A stretch of DNA of 59,343 nucleotides, from assembly GCA_016722285.1 (NCBI GenBank), contig JADKGI010000023.1:1-59343 (forward strand), written 5' to 3'. Below the pieces are notes generated by a model. The model was not told the DNA's origin. It saw only the letters and a list, made by a program, of their open reading frames with translations, and did no database searches. This stretch comes from Saprospiraceae bacterium. Its GTDB lineage: Bacteria; Bacteroidota; Bacteroidia; Chitinophagales; Saprospiraceae. The translations under genes and the position numbers were made by a program. Within the stretch, counting starts at the first letter, position 1. The number at the start of each line of letters is the position of its first letter. Positions 52,940 to 59,343 of this stretch are shown in pieces.

Positions 52940-53016
52940 ATTTAAATATTGCTTTTATCGCCTTATTTGGAATAGAAAGATAGACATTTTTCACCAATTA
53001 ACAAAATGATTTTTTG

Positions 53017-53406
53017 TCACATTTTGTACATTTCTTTCATTTTTCCGTAATGAATAATATCGTGATACCATTCCATCATGAGTGGTTCCGATTCAATAGA
53101 TCTCCATTTGCTATTTCTGTACTCAAATGAGTAAAACAAGGAATATTTATCAAAAGAAAGGTGAAGTTGATCTCTATCTATGTGAAGAATGTCAATATCA
53201 AAACAATTTCTTTGGTTCAACATTCTGCAGATTCTGTATCTGTTTGCCTTATGCGTCACCGGATTAATAAAATTAGGCATGATTGGCATACCAATTATAT
53301 ATTCTTCTTTTCCATCAACAAACCTTGCATATATCCAAGCATCCTCTAGTTCATCTAAATCTGAATGGCATGTACAAAAAATTATTTTATTAGACACTTC
53401 ACACAT
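53017..53406 (-). CDS. Hypothetical protein, unrecognised
   Basis: A 129-residue soluble protein of unknown family: MCEVSNKIIFCTCHSDLDEL, EDAWIYARFVDGKEEYIIGM, NRYRICRMLNQRNCFDIDIL, LSFDKYSLFYSFEYRNSKW. Its first 25 codons and 5' leader are duplicated at 56321-56487. It could be a small immunity-like or regulatory protein; no partner gene is evident. Confidence 0.6.
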   Translation of the reverse strand: MCEVSNKIIFCTCHSDLDELEDAWIYARFVDGKEEYIIGMPIMPNFINPVTHKANRYRICRMLNQRNCFDIDILHIDRDQLHLSFDKYSLFYSFEYRNSKWRSIESEPLMMEWYHDIIHYGKMKEMYKM

Positions 53407-53503
53407 ATTCTATGATTTTAAATTTAAATTATCCAAAATTAAACCAAATTTTAACTTCATCCTTCAGCACTGCATCTTCTTTCGACTCATTCATTCTGTT
53501 CAT
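53322..53503. repeat. Duplicated segment, left copy
   Basis: It covers the 5' end and leader of the 129-residue gene. Closely similar to 56321-56487 over about 140 bases with few changes, then diverging through a small deletion near the CATCTTCT..CGACTCATTCA stretch. Confidence 0.75.
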
Positions 53504-54696
53504 TTCATTATCGTTCCTTCCATTTGCTCTTTCATCAGTAGAGCCGAGGTGCACATTCAATGTAGGGAATTATTTGATCTGTTAGTTATTTTTTAGTAGA
53601 TCAAGGCAAAAAACACAGACGAACCAGTAGGCTCGGCGAGGCTTTTTAACGCAGAGATACTAAAAAAGAGCAACAAAGCATGAATGACGCTATATTGACT
53701 GTGCACCCATAGGCTTCCCGCAACATACTTGTGCCGCCTTGGCGGTAAGTATCATAGTCACTGCCATACAATGCAAGGACTGATCTATAGGAATTTCAGC
53801 ACATCTCCAGAATCCAAACTTTGCCATTCCACCTTCTACACTGATGGCATATATCACAAAGTGACATGATACCCATGCTTTCCAGCCATCCAATTTAAAT
53901 TGCCATACTCAACACCCATACTTCATATACTGTGTGCCAAAGGCACTTCCTTATTTGTCGGGTACTTGCTTCATTGCATTCCGCTGCGTTCACCCTTTTA
54001 CAGGTAAAGCGGCATACAGTCTGCATCTCCGCCTCTTGTCCCACTATGTCGCCATACTTGAGACAGATATATTTCATATCACTATATCACTCTTCCAGAG
54101 CGGAGTATGTCACCATAGTGGTGTGGGCATCGAATTGCTGTATTTTCACTGCTGTTTGTATATGTGTCATCGTGTCACATCATGTATCCTGATAAGCACA
54201 TTACATTTACATCATGTGACATGTTGCCACATCTATCGCACCTCCTTTTATATGTTTTGGGGGCAGCCATGTGGGTGCATCTGATACGAACAGCCATATT
54301 CGTACCTCACATTACTTCTGTACGAATCATCTGCACCGCTGCCCCTGGTGAATTCTTACTTCATAGTTTTACCACCCCTGCCTTGCCGGCAGGCAGGTCT
54401 GGTGGTTTGTTTTTAGCGGCATAGTCAATGCTGAAGGCTCTTTTACCTAATTTTTCGTTTTACCACTTCTAAAAAAATATACACATCAAAAATATATACT
54501 TTATATTTGCCAATAAAAAGAAAAGTTGCTTCCGTGTACAAACGTATCATTAAAGCCAAATAACGGATTTAAATATTGATTTTGAATACTTTAAATGTTC
54601 TATTTTTATCCGAGATTGGCGCAAGTTTGCAACAGTACAATTGTTACCTACCATATTATAGAACCTTCGTAAATTCAATTACTTAATCTAAAAATC
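53504..54696. other. Long stretch without a convincing gene; GC-richer middle
   Basis: From about 53640 to 54440 the base composition is clearly more GC-rich than in the neighbours, with many short tri- and hexanucleotide echoes (GTGTCACATC, CATATCACTATATCAC) and a CCTTGCCGGCAGGCAGG palindrome near 54380. Open frames of 60-116 codons exist on both strands but overlap each other and show no protein-like character. Confidence 0.5.
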
Positions 54697-55635
54697 ATGA
54701 ATAATCCGAACATCAAAACAAACAAATTAGTTTTCCTTGCATTTTTTGCTTTGTCATTCTATTGCTTAGGAAATACAATGATGGTTCATTATTATAATTA
54801 TCCTACATTCGATAAAATTCTGGAAAATATAGAGCCTGCAATGCAACTTTTTAACAGCAGGTTAATTATTTTAAATTACATTCCTAAATTTTTGCTGTTT
54901 CTTACTTCGATTGCCTTACTTAAATACTCATCAACAGATTTATCCCGTCGGGCAATCTGGTTTTCGATAATCGTAATAGGCATTTCAGTATTGGCACTCT
55001 TTTGCTTTATTATTCCTATTCATTCAAGTCTTCCTGAAACTGGATTTACTACAGCGATACAAAAGCAATTAATTGACCTTAGTTTACTTACTCAGGTATT
55101 GACACTGGCTGTTCAATCTTTACTGGCAATATATCTATTAGATTTTAATCTCAAAGAGCAACAATTATTTGGACGTTGGTTGTTTATAATAACCGCTGCC
55201 CTGATTTTTTATCTCGCTGGTGGGGATTACGCAGATAAATTCATAAATTATTATATTTGGGAAATCGTTGGTCAGCAAGACTGGGTTGCATATCGAAACG
55301 TTGAAACGCCATTTGTGTTATTCTATGTACTTCCTGCATTTCTTCCAATCATTTTTTTATTCTTAATGATATGGAAAAGACCAAAGAGTATTCCGAGAAT
55401 CTCAGTTTTTATATGTTTGTTAATAGAATTATTTGTACTGTTTGTTACTGGCTCTTACTTTGTGCCCAAAATACAGGCACCGCTATCTCAAATCTACTCT
55501 GTGGATTTAATACATGAGCTAATAAAAAATGATTTTCTATTAAGGGGAATTCCTCTCGTAATACTTATTATTACAACTATTTACATGTTTTTGAGAGTCG
55601 AAGAAAACACAATATTTGTGAAGAAAAAAGAATAA
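54697..55635 (+). CDS. Polytopic membrane protein, unknown function
   Basis: A 312-residue protein with about eight transmembrane helices (for example LVFLAFFALSFYCLGNTMMV, FLLFLTSIALLKYS, AIWFSIIVIGISVLALFCFI, LFIITAALIFYLAGGDYADK, FVLFYVLPAFLPIIFLFLMI, ISVFICLLIELFVLFVTGSY, LVILIITTIYMFLRVEE). The extracytoplasmic loop after helix 1 has MVHYYNYPTF. No family recognised; no transport or catalytic signature. It stands alone in the accessory region. Confidence 0.75.
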   Translation: MNNPNIKTNKLVFLAFFALSFYCLGNTMMVHYYNYPTFDKILENIEPAMQLFNSRLIILNYIPKFLLFLTSIALLKYSSTDLSRRAIWFSIIVIGISVLALFCFIIPIHSSLPETGFTTAIQKQLIDLSLLTQVLTLAVQSLLAIYLLDFNLKEQQLFGRWLFIITAALIFYLAGGDYADKFINYYIWEIVGQQDWVAYRNVETPFVLFYVLPAFLPIIFLFLMIWKRPKSIPRISVFICLLIELFVLFVTGSYFVPKIQAPLSQIYSVDLIHELIKNDFLLRGIPLVILIITTIYMFLRVEENTIFVKKKE

Positions 55636-56320
55636 ATATGGCAGGTAACACATGCAAAAACTCTTGGCTAGGCTTTTGGAAAGTTGTTAGTTTCTTTTTC
55701 ATAACTTCGCTTGGTTGGTTATGGAAAAAAATCATTCCATGAGCTGCCACGGGCTCTAGCATCGACCGTTATAATATTATGTGCTTAACACATCATAAAA
55801 ACCGATCCGCAAATCTAATGCTCTTCTGGCTTAGTAAAGTTCAAGCACTATCGGTTTTGATGAATAATTTCAATCGCACAATTCAAAGCTAAAATTATTC
55901 ACCAAAAAACTTGACAAAGCCGCCACACAGATTTTTGCTGCTTATCGGTTTTTGTTTATGGTGTGCCATGTTTGGACATACACCTACCGATCCTGGTATC
56001 AGGTATCACAGGTATCACACATCCTGTGAAAATGATACTATGATACCTTGATACTACTGGAAAGAAATTATTAATATCCTACCAAATCCAAAGCTGTAGT
56101 TGTAAACCCACCCACATTTTTACCACACAATACAGATACAAAGTTAGCTTCGGGAAATGAAATATGGAAGGTCTGGCTTTACTCCGATGCCTAACTCGCA
56201 CCCTGCGGGTGATCCACCTTATTTATTCCCTTACGTTGTAGAGTACCTGTTAGTATGGCTGAGTTGGCTGTACACGTAGTTTTTCACCTTATATTATATC
56301 TATTATGGCATTCTTACCAG
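55636..56320. other. Stretch without a gene; inverted ACCGAT repeats
   Basis: No coding sequence seen. AAAAACCGAT at about 55798 faces ATCGGTTTT at about 55851, and another TATCGGTTTTTG lies at about 55945. Repeated GGTATCA(C/G) words occur near 55995-56050. Meaning unknown. Confidence 0.35.
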
Positions 56321-56487
56321 ACCTTGCTTACATCCAAGCATCCTCTAGTTCATCTAAATCTGAATGGCATGTACAAAAAATTATTTTATTTGACACTTCA
56401 CACATATTCTATGATTTTAAATTTAAACTATCCAAAATTAAACCAAATTTTTGCTCCATCTTCTCTCGACTCATTCACTCACTTCAT
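56321..56487. repeat. Duplicated segment, right copy
   Basis: Second copy of the 53322-53503 segment. It runs into nuclease coding sequence at about 56483 on its right side. Confidence 0.75.
56328..56405 (-). pseudogene. 5' fragment of a copy of the 129-residue gene
   Basis: It encodes the first 24 residues of the protein at 53017 (MCEVSNKIIFCTCHSDLDEL EDAW) and one more, then TAA, because ATA TAT has become ATG TAA. Nothing of the remaining gene follows. Confidence 0.75.
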
Positions 56488-56815
56488 AGATGCTCCAGAA
56501 ATAAAACGATGCGCAAAGCTGATTCAAGATGAAAGAGAAACCCACATCCCTGGGTCACTACTCATGACCTTGGGAAATGAGACTTTTGACTGCCTAAGGC
56601 AAACAGTATTACCAAGTACTTTGCTTAAAATACTTCCGGAAGAAGGAAACTTAATCGATAAATTTGGAAGATCAATAAATGAAATAATGCTTGAAAACGG
56701 CTTTGTGAAGCCTTATGACAAGGTGTATTGTAGTAAGCTGCCAGAATATCAAGCTATAAGTTTAGAAGCCAAACACAACAGGAATGGGCTTTTTAAGCAT
56801 ATTTTGTCCTTTTAA
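56483..56815 (+). pseudogene. 5'-truncated staphylococcal-nuclease-like (SNase) gene
   Basis: A plus-strand frame open from 56255, but only the part from about 56483 is nuclease-like: FIDAPEIKRCAKLIQDERET starts with the SNase DAPE motif, then NLIDKFGRSINEIMLENGFV KPYDKVYC and PEYQAISLEAKHNRNGLF, the usual SNase C-terminus. The family's N-terminal strands are missing; codons before FIDAPE are the antisense of the duplicated 129-residue gene fragment. So a rearrangement removed the 5' end. It is probably inactive, because Arg/Asp residues of the first strands are lost. Confidence 0.65.
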
Positions 56816-56849
56816 CAAATGTTTACCCTATGTTTACCCCAAAAGAAAA

Positions 56850-56882
56850 AAACCCTTGCAAATCATTGACTTACAAGGGTTT
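56850..56882. terminator. Terminator-like hairpin after the nuclease remnant
   Basis: AAACCCTTGCAA and TTACAAGGGTTT form an 11-of-12 stem with a 9-nt loop. A-rich upstream, T at the end, so it could work in both directions; on the plus strand it follows the nuclease stop by 35 bp. Confidence 0.6.
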
Positions 56883-57293
56883 ATGTGTTGTTTGTGTGAT
56901 CTGGCTGGGACAGCCTTTTTATCACGACACCTATATTATCTATTAAAATTCATTAAATTACATATTGTGCATATCTTTATATGTACTTTGGTAGATGCAG
57001 GGTAGCATATAATTTACGCTAATTTACGACTATTTACGGACTTGAACCCACAAGTCCCAAAATAATTTTCACCTTAAAATTTGTACTTATTCCACAGTTT
57101 ATTCCACATAAAAGTTTGTAATATTATACATCACATCACCTGACATTTTTATCTAATTTTCTGACATTTATTTTTGGAATTTTTACAACTAATGCTTCTA
57201 ATTCAGTTTGAAGATGATGAGATTTTAATTCATTTTAATTTATCTATTTTTAAATTTGTTAAAAGTATCAATTATATGACATACTTTTGTGAC

Positions 57294-57635
57294 ATGAAGT
57301 TATTCTCATTTTTACTATCTATATATATTTTCTGTTTGGCAATCATGCCTTGCAGCGATATTCATTTAGTATTAAATGAAGTTGAACACTCTGCTGCTTA
57401 TCATAGCGATCATGAATCACATGACCACAACCAAAATAAAGAACAACATTGCAGTCCATTTTGTACATGTACTTGTTGTCATACGCTAATAAATTTTGAA
57501 TTTGGTAATAAAGATATCATTCCTGTTAAATTATTTGTTCAGATAAGCACGGATGACAATACCTTTTTATACTACGACAGTCCTTCTTCTACCTATAGAA
57601 ATACTATCTGGCAGCCACCCAAGGTTAATGCTTAA
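57294..57635 (+). CDS. DUF6660-like Cys/His-rich exported protein
   Basis: The ATG at 57294 (MKLFSFLLSIYIFCLAIMPC) gives a signal-like N-terminus; upstream in-frame ATGs add unlikely sequence. The mature part has a dense His/Cys block, HSDHESHDHNQNKEQHC followed by SPFCTCTCCHT, then a C-terminal region ending WQPPKVNA. Small proteins of this type (DUF6660) sit next to heavy-metal RND efflux genes in Bacteroidota, and a damaged cusA/czcA-like gene follows here. It probably binds metal ions in the periplasm as part of that system. Confidence 0.75.
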   Translation: MKLFSFLLSIYIFCLAIMPCSDIHLVLNEVEHSAAYHSDHESHDHNQNKEQHCSPFCTCTCCHTLINFEFGNKDIIPVKLFVQISTDDNTFLYYDSPSSTYRNTIWQPPKVNA

Positions 57636-57829
57636 TGTATTGTGATTAATGAATGTTTTTTTAATTGGATATTACTGTACAAGTAAAATCTAACATTCTC
57701 TTAAAAAATATTTTATTTCCACCCATTTGTCCGAGATTCGAAATAATCCGGACTAAAACATTATTCATTCATCCTTAATCATTTATTGAATGCTAGATAA
57801 AATAATATATTTTCTATAAAAAATAAGTT

Positions 57830-59343
57830 TATAATAGGGCTGTTTACTGCTGCTATGGTACTTTTTGGTATCTACAGTTTGTCAAGATTGCCCATCGATG
57901 CTTTGCCTGAGCATAACCAATAATCAGGTACAGATATTGACCTTATCTCCAACTGGCTACACAGGAAGTAGAACAACTGATCACCTACCCCATAGAGCAA
58001 GCGGTCAAATCTGTACCGAAAGTGGTAGAATTGCGGAGTGTATCAAAATTTGGTTTAGATACAATCACAGTATTATTTGAAGAACGTGGCGGATTTGTAC
58101 TGGGCCAGAGTTCAGATCAATGAGCGACTTAAAGAAGCGGAAGACAATATTGGGCCAGGATTAGGCACGCCTGGAAATGGCACCTATTAGTACCCAGGTT
58201 TGCAGGCGAGATATATCAAACTATGCCGTTTTGCTAAGCCGGGATATGATGATAAATTTCATGCCACCAGAATTGGGTCTGTCAGGACTGGATTATAAAA
58301 CCACAACTGATCGGTATTACCGGTGTGGCTGAGTCAATATCTTAGAGCTTACTTAAGGCATAAGTTGCCATCGAGCCGGATAAGCTAAAAGCATGAATAC
58401 CAATATCATTGAGATATTTGAAGCCTTGCGTAAAAATAGCGAAAATGCGGGTGATTAACTTATATCGATAAAAAAGCCAATGCGTATTTTATCGGGGCAT
58501 CGGCATGATTAGTTCATTGGAAGATATAAATTAGGTGTCGTAAAAATATGAATGGCATTCTATCCTGATCCGTGATGCCAGCACAAGTACAGTTAGGATC
58601 TGCGGTCAGAATATGGCGCTACCACTAAAGACAGAATTGGGAGAAGCAGTGGCAGGTATGGTCATGATGTTGAAGGGTGAAAACAGTGCTGATGTGGTCG
58701 AAGTAGTCAAAGAGCGAATGCTTCAAATAGAAAAGACGTTGCCGGAAGGGGTAGCTATTGAACCTTATCTAGATAGAACTAAGATGGTAAATAATGCCAT
58801 ATCAACCGTCAGAACCAACTTACTGGAAAGTGCATTAATCGTATTGTTTATTCTGGTATTGCTACTAGGAAACTGGCAGGCTGGGTTAATAGTAGCATCG
58901 GTAATTCACCGCTGGCTTTATTATTTGCTGTCATCATGATGCTTGCATTTTGGGGTCAGTGGCAATTTGATGAGTCTTGGCGCCATCAGTTTCCGGTTTG
59001 ATAGTAGATGGGGCGGTGATCATTGTTGAAGCCATAGTACACACCGGCTACAGACCATTAATAAGGAAAACTCACTGCTGCACAAATGGATGCACTGAAG
59101 TGTATGGAGCTGCATCAAAATAAGCAGCGCAGCTTTTGAAATAATTATACTCATCGTATATCTTCCGAATTTTAGCTCTGGTAGGTATAGAAGGTAGAAT
59201 GTTCAAGCCGATGGCCCCAGACCGTATCGTTTGCGATATTGGGAGCATTTATTTTGTACTGACCTATGTACCCATGATGTCTGCTTTATTTTAAGCAGAA
59301 AAACGGAACACAAAAGAAATATAAGTGATAAAATTATTGACTT
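57830..59343 (+). pseudogene. Damaged CusA/CzcA-type RND metal-efflux gene (runs to window end)
   Basis: Fragments in all three frames spell consecutive CusA/CzcA sequence: LFGIYSLSRLPIDALPE near 57860, TNNQVQILTLSPTGYT, QLITYPIEQAVKSVPKVVEL (about 57975), RAQINERLKEAEDN-like text, then the longest clean piece 58613-58939 (AVAGMVMMLKGENSADVVEV, EPYLDRTKMVNNAISTV, LIVLFILVLLLGNWQAGLIV), GNLMSLGAISF, and an end with GAFILY-TYVPMMSALF. At least ten frame changes and stops occur in 1.5 kb. This density could be strong decay or poor sequence at a contig end; the preceding DUF6660-like gene is intact. Confidence 0.75.

Noticed and set aside
53934..54284. 116-codon plus-strand open frame in the GC-richer stretch
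   Set aside because: It overlaps other open frames on both strands, has odd composition and no recognisable motif or start context.
56255..56482. N-terminal half of the 186-codon plus-strand frame as part of a real nuclease
   Set aside because: It is antisense of the duplicated 129-residue gene fragment; SNase similarity begins only at FIDAPE.

Overview
The window is an AT-rich stretch of a Bacteroidota chromosome. SusC/SusD proteins, two type IX secretion (T9SS) C-terminal sorting domains, a periplasmic propeller/Y_Y_Y regulator and promoters with a TAnnTTTG -7 box all point there, and the gene set is most like Saprospiria/Chitinophagia (that narrower placement is inference). No rRNA, tRNA or CRISPR array was recognised.

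Layout. 0-2 kb: the start of a GlxA-type regulator, a triple-rhodanese protein and a decayed DJ-1/PfpI gene. 2.1-2.65 kb: an IS200-type insertion sequence. 2.9-25 kb: a general-stress region, mostly on the minus strand. It holds beta-barrel proteins, small lipoproteins, a cupin, small membrane proteins, two CsbD proteins, a P-type cation ATPase, a SHOCT protein, one intact and two damaged Dps-type ferritins, an AI-2E-type exporter, a holin-like pair, a hybrid sensor kinase with response regulator, and two paralogous AraC regulators plus a solo copy of their N-terminal domain. Eight transcription units here share one promoter layout, TRTAAH-N21-YAnnTTTR, which I take to be a stress-regulon signature.

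25.3-41.6 kb: a polysaccharide utilisation locus, all on the plus strand, in the order regulator, six-repeat T9SS surface protein, GH144-like glucanase lipoprotein, GH3 beta-glucosidase, SusC, SusD, second GH144-like enzyme (FN3 + catalytic + T9SS). Two GH144-like enzymes with a GH3 suggest beta-1,2-glucan as substrate. The second GH144-like gene has a TGA at a conserved Trp codon.

42-51.4 kb: assorted minus-strand genes (GNAT, YgiD/DODA dioxygenase, DoxX, a repeated Cys4 lipoprotein, DUF1801, a frameshifted BaeRF-type protein, MscS channel, CDP-alcohol phosphatidyltransferase, TlpA-like thioredoxin lipoprotein). 51.7-57 kb: an accessory region of small unrecognised genes, decayed paralogs, a duplicated segment fused to a headless nuclease, and a GC-richer stretch without convincing genes. 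57.3-59.3 kb: a DUF6660-like gene followed by a heavily damaged CusA/CzcA RND efflux gene.

Several genes carry single-base indels, some in homopolymers, and 6.33-6.78 kb is poly-C/poly-G noise inside an otherwise coherent gene. Sequence quality must therefore be weighed against real pseudogenisation. A dispersed repeat of about 107 bp that matches the 3' end of a small gene at 52.3 kb recurs in front of both damaged dps genes and is the most unusual structure seen.
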